From the NCBI GenBank assembly GCA_913055875.1, contig CAJXJY010000002.1:1-64000 (forward strand): a stretch of 64,000 nt of DNA. Reading direction: 5' to 3'. The position numbers were made by a program, and so were the translations under genes. A model generated the notes under the pieces. That model was not told the DNA's origin. It searched no databases and saw only the letters and a program-made list of their open reading frames with translations. Each line of letters starts with the position of its first letter. Positions within the stretch are counted from its first letter, which is position 1. Below are positions 1 through 11,024 of this stretch, one piece after another. The stretch is from an uncultured Altererythrobacter sp. (GTDB taxonomy: Bacteria > Pseudomonadota > Alphaproteobacteria > Sphingomonadales > Sphingomonadaceae).

Positions 1-1328
1 GCCTCGACCATTTCCTTCTTGGCGATGCGCGCCTCGCGTTCGCCCTTCTGCACCATGTTCACGATGCGGCGGAATTCCTCGAGGCTCATGCCCGTCTGGC
101 TGGCGATGTCGGCGATCTCTGCGCGGATGCGCTCGACCGCATCGGCTTCCTTCTCGGCGAAGGCGGCCCATTTCTTGTCCTTCTTCGCCAGCGCCTTGAG
201 CCAGGCGTCGTCGAGCTCGTTGCCGATATAGCCTTCGAGGAAGTCGATGCGCTTGACCTTGTGCCGTTCGGCGAGGCGCAGCATCTGCCCGCCGAGCGCG
301 GTCAGGCGGCGGTTGAAGGCGTAGAGGTTGTCGACCAGGAATTCGATCTTGGTCGCGTGGAACTGCATGCTTTCGACTTCGGTGGTCAGTTCCTCGCCGA
401 GCTTCTCGTAGCGCTTTTCCTTGGCCGGCTTGAACTCGTCGCCGCGGCCGAGCGTTTCGACGCGTTCGGCCTGCAGCTTCTCGAATTTCTTGAACAGCTT
501 GGTGATGCGGTCGAAGCGCTCGATCGCTTCGGGCTTGAGCGCCGCCTCCATCTGCGCGAGCGACATGGTGTTGTCTTCCTCGTCGTCATCGTCGCTCTTC
601 TTGGACGAGCCTTCCTCGCCGTCCTCGTCCTCGTCCGATTCCTCGTCGTCGGCCTCGTCGTCGTCGTCGCGGATGGTCGGGCCGGCGGTCTCTTCGGAAA
701 TCTCGCCGTCGTCGTCGTCCTCGGCGCCTTCCTCCATCTTGTCGACCGGCGGTTCCTTGGAAAGCATGGCGTCGAGATCGAGGATCTCGCGCAACTGCAT
801 TTCCTCGGCATTGAGCGCCTCGGACCACTGGATGATGGCGTGGAAGGTGATCGGCGACTGGCACAGGCCCATGATCATCATGTCGCGGCCCGATTCGATC
901 CGCTTGGCGATGGCGATCTCGCCCTCGCGGCTGAGCAGCTCGACCGCGCCCATCTCGCGCAGGTACATCCGCACCGGATCGTCGGTGCGTTCGCCGGTGG
1001 CGGGCTTTTTCGGCTTGGCGGCTTCTGCGGCCTTCTTGGCTTCCTTGCCGCCGGCCTGGATTTCCTCGACCTCGGATTCCTTCTCCGCCTCGGCCTCGGC
1101 TTCCTCGTCATTGTCGACGATGTTGACGCCCATCTCGCTGATCGCGGACATCACGTCCTCGATCTGCTCGGAGCTCATCTGGTCCTGCGGCAGCGCCTTG
1201 TTGAGCTCATCATAGGTGATGTAGCCCTTCTTCTTGGCCTTCGCGAGCAGCTTCTTGATGTCCGCCTCGTTGAGGTCGATCAGCGGAGCATCGTCGTCCT
1301 TCGCCTTGCCCTTAGACTTGGTTGCCAT
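1..1328 (-). CDS. rpoD: RNA polymerase sigma factor RpoD, N-terminal part (cut by window edge)
   Basis: This is the primary sigma factor that directs core RNA polymerase to housekeeping promoters. Only the first 442 codons lie in the window; the C-terminal regions 3 and 4 lie beyond base 1. Visible from the start: a Lys-rich N-terminus, a region 1.1-like segment (KKKGYITYDELNKALP), region 1.2 with DPVRMYLREMG, and a long acidic non-conserved region rich in Asp and Glu, then the start of the conserved core (NLYAFNRRL, LEGYIGNEL). The ATG at 1328 lies 9 bases after the dnaG stop, so the two are likely co-transcribed, the classic dnaG-rpoD order. The long acidic insert is normal for proteobacterial RpoD. 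Confidence 0.95.
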   Translation of the reverse strand, partial: MATKSKGKAKDDDAPLIDLNEADIKKLLAKAKKKGYITYDELNKALPQDQMSSEQIEDVMSAISEMGVNIVDNDEEAEAEAEKESEVEEIQAGGKEAKKAAEAAKPKKPATGERTDDPVRMYLREMGAVELLSREGEIAIAKRIESGRDMMIMGLCQSPITFHAIIQWSEALNAEEMQLREILDLDAMLSKEPPVDKMEEGAEDDDDGEISEETAGPTIRDDDDEADDEESDEDEDGEEGSSKKSDDDDEEDNTMSLAQMEAALKPEAIERFDRITKLFKKFEKLQAERVETLGRGDEFKPAKEKRYEKLGEELTTEVESMQFHATKIEFLVDNLYAFNRRLTALGGQMLRLAERHKVKRIDFLEGYIGNELDDAWLKALAKKDKKWAAFAEKEADAVERIRAEIADIASQTGMSLEEFRRIVNMVQKGEREARIAKKEMVE

Positions 1329-1337
1329 AAGTCCCGT

Positions 1338-3230
1338 TCAATCCGTTTCCGTGCCGCCGTCCCGCTGCGTGCCCAATTCTGCAGCGGGTTGGCGATCTGA
1401 ATCAGTTTGGGCCGCCGAAGCAGCCCGTCGGCTTGCCATTTGCCCCAAACGACGCTGGATTTCCAGCTTTCGTTCCCGCAGGCGCTGCTGTTCGGCGAGC
1501 GCGCCTTCGGGGTCGGTGGCGAACCGCGCGGTGGCCTCGGCGAGCGCGGCCTCCAGCGCAGGTCTTTCGACCAGCAGGGCGATGGCTTCGGCCAGGACTT
1601 CGCGCGCAGTTTCCGGATCGGGGTTGTCTTCGAGGAAGACGAAACGGGTTTTATCCGGCGGCGCGGCCTTGCCGCTGTCGAACGATATGGGCGAATTCTC
1701 GCCCGGTTCAAGCATTTCCGCCGCATCGAGTAGCGAATCTATCGCCGGGCCCAACTTAGCGTCCTGTTCGGCGAAGCGCGCGAGCGTGTCCGAATGCGCG
1801 TGGAGCAGCTCGGGATAGCGCGCGAGCCCGGCGACCACCGCCGCGCCGAGCGCGTCGCGCGATCCGGCGCCGGTCGCCTGGCGCAGACGCGCGGCAGCCT
1901 CGGGCGACAGGCGGGGAGCCGGCACCGGGCGGCCATGCTTCGACCACGGCTTCTTCTCGCGCGGCGGGAAGGCGTAGGCGGAGAAACGCTCGAGCAGCTC
2001 GCGCTTGTAGAGCGCGCGGATGTCAGGGTGCTCGATCGCCTCGACATGGTCGAGCAGTCGCTGCTTGAGGCCGGCCTTGTCCTCCGGCGTCCTGAGCGGC
2101 TGCGCGTCGCGCTCGAACGCCCACAGCGTGTCGAGCAGGCCGGACGGGTTGTCGAGCAACGCATCCATCGCCTCGCGGCCCTGTTCCTTGAGCAGGTCGT
2201 CCGGATCGAGCCCGGCTGGCATGCGGACGATCGCGAGCGAATGCGCCGGGCGCAGCAGCGGCAGCGCGCGCTGGATCGCGCGCATCGCGGCGCGCTGCCC
2301 GGCCGCGTCGCCGTCGAAGCACAGGATCGGCGTCTCGACCATCCGCCACAGCAGCTCGATCTGCCGCTCGGTCAGTGCGGTGCCGAGCGGGGCGACCACA
2401 TCCTCGATCCCCGCTGCGGCGAGCGCGATGACGTCCATATAGCCTTCGACCACCACCATCCGCCCGCTCTGGCGCGAGGCGGGTCCGGCGCGGTGGAGGT
2501 TGTAGAGCGTGCGCCCCTTGTCGAACAACGGCGTGTCGGGGGAATTGAGATATTTGGGCGCCTTGGGATTGGCCTCGGCATCGAGAATGCGCCCGCCGAA
2601 TGCGATCACCCGTCCGCGCGCATCGTGGATCGGCAGCATCAGCCGCGCGCGGAAGCGGTCGTAGGGTTCCTTGTCCTCGACAGCGATCCTGAGGCCGCCC
2701 TCGACCAGCATTGCTTCGTCGAATTGCGACAGCGCCGATTTCATCGCCTGTCGCTCGTTCGGCGCGAAGCCGAAACCGAACCGCTCGACGGTCCGTTCAT
2801 TGAACCCGCGCGAGGCGAGGTAGCTGCGCGCCTTGGCGCCGCCGTCCGATTGCAGGTTGCGCACGAACCAGTCCTGCGCCGCCTGCATCACGTCATGGAG
2901 CCCGGCGCGCTGCTCGGCCCGCTGCGCGGCGCGGGGATCGGGAGCGGGGACTTCCATCCCGGCTTCGGCGGCGAGTTCCTTGACCGCATCCATGAACTGC
3001 AGTCCGCGCTGATCGGTCATCCAACGGATGACGTCGCCATGCGCGCCGCAGCCGAAGCAGTGGTAGAAACCCTTCTCGTCGCTGACGGTAAAGCTCGGCG
3101 TCTTCTCGTCGTGGAACGGGCAGCACGCCTTCCACTCGCGCCCCGCGCGCTGGAGCTTGGTCGTGCGCATGATCACGCTCGACAGCGTGATCCGCGACCG
3201 CAATTCGTCCAGCCATTGGGGTGAGAGCAT
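1338..3230 (-). CDS. dnaG: DNA primase DnaG
   Basis: DnaG makes RNA primers for lagging-strand and origin replication together with DnaB. The 630-residue length is usual. The N-terminus carries the CHC2 zinc ribbon (CPFH at residues 37-40, then CFGC at 58-61). The middle holds the TOPRIM catalytic core, recognisable from VVEGYMDVIALAAAG and the CFDGDAAG acidic motif. The C-terminal third is the poorly conserved DnaB-interaction region. The start at MLSPQWLDELRSRI fits the family. It is followed directly by rpoD; upstream, the family-typical partner yqeY is present, but a GIY-YIG gene and a lipoprotein gene intervene. Confidence 0.96.
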   Translation of the reverse strand: MLSPQWLDELRSRITLSSVIMRTTKLQRAGREWKACCPFHDEKTPSFTVSDEKGFYHCFGCGAHGDVIRWMTDQRGLQFMDAVKELAAEAGMEVPAPDPRAAQRAEQRAGLHDVMQAAQDWFVRNLQSDGGAKARSYLASRGFNERTVERFGFGFAPNERQAMKSALSQFDEAMLVEGGLRIAVEDKEPYDRFRARLMLPIHDARGRVIAFGGRILDAEANPKAPKYLNSPDTPLFDKGRTLYNLHRAGPASRQSGRMVVVEGYMDVIALAAAGIEDVVAPLGTALTERQIELLWRMVETPILCFDGDAAGQRAAMRAIQRALPLLRPAHSLAIVRMPAGLDPDDLLKEQGREAMDALLDNPSGLLDTLWAFERDAQPLRTPEDKAGLKQRLLDHVEAIEHPDIRALYKRELLERFSAYAFPPREKKPWSKHGRPVPAPRLSPEAAARLRQATGAGSRDALGAAVVAGLARYPELLHAHSDTLARFAEQDAKLGPAIDSLLDAAEMLEPGENSPISFDSGKAAPPDKTRFVFLEDNPDPETAREVLAEAIALLVERPALEAALAEATARFATDPEGALAEQQRLRERKLEIQRRLGQMASRRAASAAQTDSDRQPAAELGTQRDGGTETD

Positions 3231-3253
3231 GTGCCAAGCCGGTTATTCGTGGA

Positions 3254-3330
3254 GCATCTCGACTACGCTCGATGCGAACGGGAAGGTTATGCCTCACCAC
3301 CTCCGTTCGTGTCGAGCGAAGTCGAGATAC
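3254..3330. repeat. Inverted pair of 28-bp dispersed repeats (sphingomonad-type)
   Basis: Two copies of a 28-bp sequence face each other: 3254-3281 (plus orientation) and 3303-3330 (minus orientation), sharing the core TCTCGACT.CGCTCGA and ending GAACGG at their inner ends. They can form a long hairpin. A third copy lies at 3655-3682. The pair sits just upstream of dnaG, and the 3' end of the GIY-YIG gene runs into it, so the last residues of that protein are repeat-encoded. Confidence 0.85.
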
Positions 3331-3637
3331 TCTTATGCACAACGCTGGGCTCACGCTCCGATGGCGGTTTGGCGAAATAGCCCAGCCGGTTCCAATCGCC
3401 GGCTGCGAGAGCTTCCTTTTTCGCACGCGACCACTTCTTCACGCGCAACTCGCTTTGCAGAGCTTCCTCGCGGGTCGTGAAATTATCGGCCCAGATCAAT
3501 TCGACCGGTCGGCGCCTCGAGGTAAAATCGGAGTAACCGCCCGTTTGATGTTCGGCATATCGGCGTTCCAGGTCGTCGGTATGGCCGGTGTAGTACTTCC
3601 CGTCGGCGCAGCGCAGGATGTAGCACCAGAAGGCCAT
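3287..3637 (-). CDS. Small GIY-YIG nuclease-domain protein
   Basis: A 116-residue protein of the UPF0213/YhbQ-like GIY-YIG group. The N-terminal signature is visible: WCYILRCADGKYYTGHTDD contains the Y-I-L ... Y-T-G pair, followed by the conserved RR.AEH segment and a Glu in TREEALQSE. The family consists of small single-domain nucleases of mostly unknown role. About 15 C-terminal residues (from HKSIS) are encoded by the flanking repeat, so the ancestral stop was probably lost or moved. The gene is bracketed by near-identical inverted repeats at 3303-3330 and 3655-3682 and interrupts the usual yqeY-dnaG-rpoD order, which suggests insertion. Confidence 0.85.
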   Translation of the reverse strand: MAFWCYILRCADGKYYTGHTDDLERRYAEHQTGGYSDFTSRRRPVELIWADNFTTREEALQSELRVKKWSRAKKEALAAGDWNRLGYFAKPPSEREPSVVHKSISTSLDTNGGGEA

Positions 3638-3654
3638 TCACGCGGTGCCCAAGC

Positions 3655-3682
3655 GTGTCTCGACTACGCTCGACACGAACGG
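3655..3682 (+). repeat. Third copy of the 28-bp repeat, 5' side of the GIY-YIG gene
   Basis: This copy matches the reverse complement of 3303-3330 at 26 of 28 positions. Its orientation makes the two copies terminal inverted repeats of a 380-bp segment (3303-3682) that contains nearly all of the GIY-YIG gene. It lies 17 bp upstream of the GIY-YIG start and just past the 3' end of the lipoprotein gene. Confidence 0.85.
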
Positions 3683-3689
3683 GGAGGGG

Positions 3690-4460
3690 CTAGCCATTGT
3701 TAGCTGGCACGCGGCACGCGTTCATCACCTCGTCGTTCGGTGCCGGGAAGGGCCCCGGACCGGTCGCGGTGGTGCGGTTGGCCTGGATCGCATAGGCCTC
3801 CTGCGGGCCGGACGGGGGCAGGGTGGATTGCCAGTAGAACGTCAGCGGCTCGGCCTGTTCCCACTGGTCGCCGCCTTCGCCGGGGTTGATCGTCCACACC
3901 AGGTTGTCGTCCTCCCCGCAGGTGATCACGACACGCGTCTTGGCCCCCGCCGCGGACAGCGCCTCGGCGTGCGAATAGCCCGCGACGCCGGTAAAGCCGT
4001 AGGCGGGCTGGGTCATCTTGAACGCGTTGGCGATCTCGATGTCGGACGAATCATTGCCTTCGCCGCTGCCGGTGGAGGGATCGTTGTCCTCGCCCGGGTG
4101 GACGACATGGACGTAGGTGAACACGGTGCCTTCGGGCGCGTTCGCCGGGTCGCATGGATCCATTCCGGCCGGGCAGGCGACGTAGGAGCGGATATCGGCG
4201 AAATTGCCTTCGGGGGTCGACAGCGTGCCGGTCGGCTCGGGCCCCTGCGGCCCTACGATCTTCGCGCCGAGCTGCAATTCGCCGAAATCGCCCGAGTCGA
4301 CCGCGCGGGCGAGCGCCTCTTCCTCACCATCGGTCGTGGCGGTATCGAGTTCGGTCAGGTCGGACCCGTCGTTGGATTCGTCGATCGGTTCGGCGCAGGC
4401 GGCAAGCCCTAGTGACAGGCCGAGCGATACGGCAAGAACGGCGGGAACGGCGTATTTCAT
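3690..4460 (-). CDS. Predicted lipoprotein of unknown function
   Basis: A 256-residue protein not assigned to a named family. It starts with a lipoprotein signal peptide ending LGLAAC (lipidated Cys22), followed by a long acidic Asp/Glu/Ser/Thr linker typical of outer-membrane or periplasmic lipoproteins. The folded part contains paired cysteines (CPAGMDPC; later TCGEDD and NACRVP) that could form disulphides in the periplasm. Its ATG overlaps the yqeY stop codon (ATGA), so translation is probably coupled to yqeY. Function cannot be inferred from sequence. Confidence 0.75.
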   Translation of the reverse strand: MKYAVPAVLAVSLGLSLGLAACAEPIDESNDGSDLTELDTATTDGEEEALARAVDSGDFGELQLGAKIVGPQGPEPTGTLSTPEGNFADIRSYVACPAGMDPCDPANAPEGTVFTYVHVVHPGEDNDPSTGSGEGNDSSDIEIANAFKMTQPAYGFTGVAGYSHAEALSAAGAKTRVVITCGEDDNLVWTINPGEGGDQWEQAEPLTFYWQSTLPPSGPQEAYAIQANRTTATGPGPFPAPNDEVMNACRVPANNG

Positions 4461-4909
4461 GACAGGCTTTCCTTCACCCAGGCACTGGCTTTGCTCATGT
4501 CGAGAACAGCGCCGTGCTTCGCCTTTAGTTCCGCCATCACCTTGCCCATATCCTTAATCGAATCGGCGCCGGTGGTTACCTTGGCGTCCTCGATCGCGGC
4601 GCGGGTGGCGGCCTCGTCCATCATTTGCGGCAGGAACTCTTCGATCACCGCGAGTTCTCCGCGTTCCTGCTCGGCCAGTTCCTCGCGGCCACCGTCAACA
4701 TACATGGTTATCGACTCGCGCCGCTGCTTGGCCATTTTCTGCAGCACTTCGGTGACGAGGTCGTCGTCGTTGGCCGGTGCCTGGCCGGTCCTCGCCTCGA
4801 TATCGCGGTCCTTGATCTTCGCCCCGATCAGGCGGAGCGTCGCGGTGCGCTCCTTGTCGCCCGCCTTCATGGAAGCGATGGTGGCCTGCTTGATGTCGTC
4901 GCGGATCAT
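4457..4909 (-). CDS. yqeY: GatB/YqeY domain protein
   Basis: A 150-residue protein of the YqeY family, related to the C-terminal tail domain of the amidotransferase subunit GatB and thought to bind tRNA or aid tRNA amidation. Family features: an N-terminal MIRDDIKQATIASMKAGD, then RTATLRLIGAKIKDRDIEAR, and a C-terminal DMGKVMAELKAKHG.LDM segment. I chose the internal ATG at 4909 rather than an upstream one (4954) because an AGGAAAG Shine-Dalgarno sequence lies about 10 bases before it and homologues start here. It is divergent from carA and heads the operon leading to dnaG and rpoD. Confidence 0.93.
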   Translation of the reverse strand: MIRDDIKQATIASMKAGDKERTATLRLIGAKIKDRDIEARTGQAPANDDDLVTEVLQKMAKQRRESITMYVDGGREELAEQERGELAVIEEFLPQMMDEAATRAAIEDAKVTTGADSIKDMGKVMAELKAKHGAVLDMSKASAWVKESLS

Positions 4910-5057
4910 GGCGTGGTGTCTTTCCTGTGGATGGATTGCGATTGGCTGCGGCATAGCCGCGATTGCCCGCCCGAGATAGGTTGACGGCGGGGGAGGGCAA
5001 GCCTAGCGACCGACCCTTAGCGACATCGCCGGAAACCCTGACTCGGAGCGCCACCTT

Positions 5058-6362
5058 ATGGCTTCTGCCGCCTTCACGCCTGCGCAACCCAAAGGGGCGA
5101 CGGGAGTCCTGCTGCTGGCGGACGGCACCGCGATCTGGGGTCGGGGCTTCGGCGCGACCGGTTCGGCGGTGGGCGAAGTGTGCTTCAACACCGCGATGAC
5201 CGGCTACCAGGAGGTGATGACCGACCCCTCCTACGCGGCGCAGATCGTCACCTTCACCTTCCCGCATATCGGCAATGTCGGCGCCAATGCCGAGGATATC
5301 GAGAGCAGCGTCGAAAGCGCGGTCGGCTGCGTGGTGCGCGAGGAGGTGACGAAGCAGTCCAATTTCCGTGCGGAACGCGAATTCGTCGAATGGATGCAGG
5401 ACCTGGGCAAGATCGGGCTGTCGGGCGTCGACACCCGCGCGCTGACCCGGCGCATCAGGCTCTCGGGCGCGCCCAATGCGGTGATCGCGCACGAGCCGTC
5501 GGGCCGGTTCGACATGCCCGCGCTGCTCAAGCGCGCGCAGGAATGGCCCGGGCTGGAGGGGATGGACCTCGCGCGCCGGGTCAGCCGCGAGAAGCAGGAG
5601 AACTGGGAAGGCGGCTACTGGCAATTGGGCAAGGGCTATGGCCGCGCGCCCTGGCCCAAAAAGCCCTCTCCCCTTCAGGGGAGAGGGAGGAGCGCCGAAG
5701 GCGCGGAGGGTGTGGGGGCCGTAGATACAGCGCCTGAAGACAGCCCCCACTCCCCGACCCTCTCCCCTGAAGGGGAGAGGGCGTTGCCCCACGTCGTCGC
5801 GATCGACTACGGCAGCAAGGACAACATCTTCCGCAACCTCGTCCGCGCCGGGGCGAGAGTGACGGTGGTGCCGGCCAAGGCGACGCTCGACGAGATCCTC
5901 GCGCTCGAACCCGACGGTGTGTTCCTGTCGAACGGCCCGGGCGATCCGGCGGCGACGGGCGAATATGCGGTGCCGGTGATCGCAGCGCTGCTCGACAGGG
6001 ATATGCCGCTGTTCGGCATCTGCCTCGGCCACCAGATGCTCGCGCTCGCGGCGGGGGCAAAGACGACCAAGATGCACCAGGGCCACCGCGGCGCCAACCA
6101 CCCGGTCCAGCGGGTCGGGGAAGGATGGGGAGATACTTCCGGCCTGGTCGAGATCACCAGCATGAACCACGGCTTCGCGGTCGACGGCGAGACTTTGCCC
6201 GAGGGGGTGGAGCAGACGCATGTCTCGCTGTTCGACGGCTCGAATTGCGGGATTTCGATCGCGGGCAAGAAGGCGTTCGGCGTGCAGTACCACCCCGAGG
6301 CGAGCCCCGGGCCACAGGACAGCTTCTACCTGTTCGAGAAGTTCGTGGGGATGTTGGGGTGA
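5058..6362 (+). CDS. carA: Carbamoyl-phosphate synthase small (glutaminase) subunit, with in-frame repeat insertion
   Basis: CarA hydrolyses glutamine and channels ammonia to CarB for carbamoyl phosphate, feeding arginine and pyrimidine synthesis. The N-terminal domain is at residues 1-~200 and the class I glutaminase domain follows from HVVAIDYGSKDN. The nucleophile is Cys322 (FGICLGH) and the His412/Glu414 pair lies in YHPEAS. The protein is 434 residues, about 50 longer than the ~380 usual. Much of the excess is about 40 residues encoded by a palindromic element at 5664-5781, exactly between the domains, with the frame kept. The catalytic residues are intact, so it should be active. The stop overlaps the GTG start of the next gene. 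Confidence 0.97.
   Translation: MASAAFTPAQPKGATGVLLLADGTAIWGRGFGATGSAVGEVCFNTAMTGYQEVMTDPSYAAQIVTFTFPHIGNVGANAEDIESSVESAVGCVVREEVTKQSNFRAEREFVEWMQDLGKIGLSGVDTRALTRRIRLSGAPNAVIAHEPSGRFDMPALLKRAQEWPGLEGMDLARRVSREKQENWEGGYWQLGKGYGRAPWPKKPSPLQGRGRSAEGAEGVGAVDTAPEDSPHSPTLSPEGERALPHVVAIDYGSKDNIFRNLVRAGARVTVVPAKATLDEILALEPDGVFLSNGPGDPAATGEYAVPVIAALLDRDMPLFGICLGHQMLALAAGAKTTKMHQGHRGANHPVQRVGEGWGDTSGLVEITSMNHGFAVDGETLPEGVEQTHVSLFDGSNCGISIAGKKAFGVQYHPEASPGPQDSFYLFEKFVGMLG
5664..5781. repeat. Composite palindromic element inserted in frame in carA
   Basis: A 118-bp element. Each end is a 24-bp near-palindrome of the type CCCTCTCCCCT..AGGGGAGAGGG (5664-5687 and 5758-5781), and the two ends are exact reverse complements of each other. 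Inside, GTGGGGGC (5712-5719) pairs with GCCCCCAC (5743-5750). The whole can fold as one long nested hairpin or two small ones. It is read through in the carA frame without stop codons. Related elements occur between genes at about 10.9 and 32.0 kb and inside ppdK. Confidence 0.9.
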
Positions 6363-6649
6363 GGCAGCTTAGCGCAATCATTGCACTAGCCGCCCTCTCG
6401 GCCTGCGGATTTTACCCTTTTGGTGATGACGGCTACGCGCCTTCTGCATCCGAAGAGCAGCTTCATCAGTTTATCGTCGAGTGCGGTCTTGAAGGTGCAA
6501 AAGTCGAGAAAGGAACGCTCGACGGCGAAACCGAATGGGTAGTCGCGATGGGAAAGCAGCCGCAGGCGAAGTGGGACTGTTTGAAAGAGAAGAAACGCCA
6601 GGCAGGGGTGATTGCAACCTCTTGGGGCACGAATTCGGATCAGATGTGA
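6359..6649 (+). CDS. Small predicted lipoprotein inside the car operon
   Basis: A 96-residue product starting at GTG 6359, whose start overlaps the carA stop (GTGA), so translation is likely coupled. The N-terminus is a short lipoprotein signal, LSAIIALAALSAC, with lipidated Cys16. The mature part contains ECGLEGAKVEKG and later a KWDCLKEKK.QAGV segment; the two cysteines may pair. Base composition is clearly more AT-rich than in carA and carB, which suggests acquisition. It shows weak pattern similarity to the next gene's product (IVECG versus EACG; CLKEKKRQAG versus [10 protein letters not shown]), so the two may be diverged paralogues. No function is recognised. Confidence 0.7.
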   Translation: MRQLSAIIALAALSACGFYPFGDDGYAPSASEEQLHQFIVECGLEGAKVEKGTLDGETEWVVAMGKQPQAKWDCLKEKKRQAGVIATSWGTNSDQM

Positions 6650-6996
6650 ATGCCCAAACGCACCGCCATTTCCTATATTCTTCCGGGAATCACGGCGCTT
6701 ACCAGTGCCGGGTGCTCCAACGAGACGGGACGCGCGTTGCTCGACGAGGCAATCGAGGCTTGCGGTGCCAGCGCTTTCGCGCGCGTGGCAAAGAGTAACA
6801 GTCCGGGCACCTCGCCTTTTATCGTCGATTTCAAGGGCGCCGGTGAAGATCAGCACGCAGCGGGCGCCTGCATCAACACCAAGGTCGAAGCGAAAGGACT
6901 CAAGCGCCCGACAATGACCTTCGGCCCGGAATTCGGCCCGGAAGTATACGGCGAGCCGCTCCCCAACCCACCCACCTTGAAACGCGAAAGCGACTG

Positions 6997-6997
<1 letters not shown>
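6650..6997 (+). CDS. Second small predicted lipoprotein in the car operon, carB-like start
   Basis: A 115-residue product directly after the previous gene; its TGA shares a base with the carB ATG (TGATG). The first eleven residues, [11 protein letters not shown], match the CarB start [11 protein letters not shown] at nine positions, and 26 of the first 33 bases are identical. The rest is unrelated to CarB: a hydrophobic stretch ending in Cys22 (LTSAGC, a weak lipobox), then a helical, Ala-rich part and a Pro-rich C-terminus. Base composition is more AT-rich than carB. It may have formed by insertion at the carB start with duplication of that start. Function is unknown. Confidence 0.65.
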
Positions 6998-10326
<3,329 letters not shown>

Positions 10327-10429
10327 ACACGCCTTTCCCGACAACCGGACCTGATTTGGGTCGTTTCGACGAAACGACGGGGTCTCGAATTGTCGCGGGA
10401 CGGGCAGGACTGAAAGACGGTAGGGAACG

Positions 10430-10897
10430 ATGGAAAAGGTACCGATGCTCGCCGAAGGGTACGAGCGGCTCACCCACGACCTGAAGGCCTTGCGCGCCGA
10501 ACGGCCCAAGATCGTCGACGCGATCGAGGAAGCGCGCGCGCATGGCGACCTGTCCGAGAACGCCGAATACCACGCGGCGAAGGAACGGCAGGGGCAGGTC
10601 GAGGCGCAGATCGCCGAGCTCGAGGACAAGGTCACTCGCGCGCAGATCATCGATCCGACCACCTTGTCGGGCGACCGGATCGTGTTCGGCGCGACGGTGA
10701 CGCTGCTCGACGAGGACGACAAGCCGATCAAGTACCAGATCGTCGGCCAGACCGAAGCCGATGCGGCCAAGGGCCGGATCAGCTACAACTCGCCGATCGG
10801 CAAGGCGCTGATCGGCAAGAAGGTCGAGGAAGAGATCGAGGTTACCGTGCCTTCGGGCGACAAGTTCTACCTCGTCGACAAGATCGAGTTCGTTTGA
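10430..10897 (+). CDS. greA: Transcription elongation factor GreA
   Basis: GreA rescues backtracked RNA polymerase by stimulating transcript cleavage through the secondary channel. The 155-residue length is standard. The N-terminal coiled coil carries the acidic tip within [18 protein letters not shown] (Asp and Glu of the DLSENAE loop), and the C-terminal FKBP-like domain ends with [23 protein letters not shown] 103-base gap from carB contains a small inverted repeat GTCGTTTC-GAC-GAAACGAC around 10359-10377 without a T run; it may be a processing site rather than a terminator. The gene is followed by a palindromic repeat. Confidence 0.96.
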   Translation: MEKVPMLAEGYERLTHDLKALRAERPKIVDAIEEARAHGDLSENAEYHAAKERQGQVEAQIAELEDKVTRAQIIDPTTLSGDRIVFGATVTLLDEDDKPIKYQIVGQTEADAAKGRISYNSPIGKALIGKKVEEEIEVTVPSGDKFYLVDKIEFV

Positions 10898-10908
10898 TGG
10901 GGCGAGGC

Positions 10909-11023
10909 CCCTCATCCAACTTCGCCTAATTCGCTACGCTCATAAGGCTCCGTATCCTTCTCCCACCGGGAGAAGGATAGCGCAGCTTGCGAGCGGAGCG
11001 AGCTAGCGGAGCCTGGATGAGGG
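10909..11023. repeat. Composite palindromic element between greA and GNAT gene
   Basis: The ends CCCTCATCCA (10909-10918) and TGGATGAGGG (11014-11023) are perfect inverted repeats, and an internal hairpin has the stem TATCCTTCTCCC / GGGAGAAGGATA. It lies between the convergent greA and acetyltransferase genes, where it could act as a bidirectional terminator. The stem sequence is related to elements at about 32.0 kb and more distantly to the one in carA. Confidence 0.85.
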
Positions 11024-11024
11024 C

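Noticed and set aside
3254-3682. Possible CRISPR array because of several similar short repeats
   Set aside because: The copies alternate in orientation, spacing is irregular, and a gene lies between them.
4030-4110. PSTGSG stretch in the 256-residue lipoprotein as a translated dispersed repeat
   Set aside because: It matches the repeat at protein level for only six residues and the bases differ; low-complexity linker is a simpler reading.
10355-10380. Intrinsic terminator between carB and greA
   Set aside because: The small inverted repeat has no T run, so I mention it only with greA.
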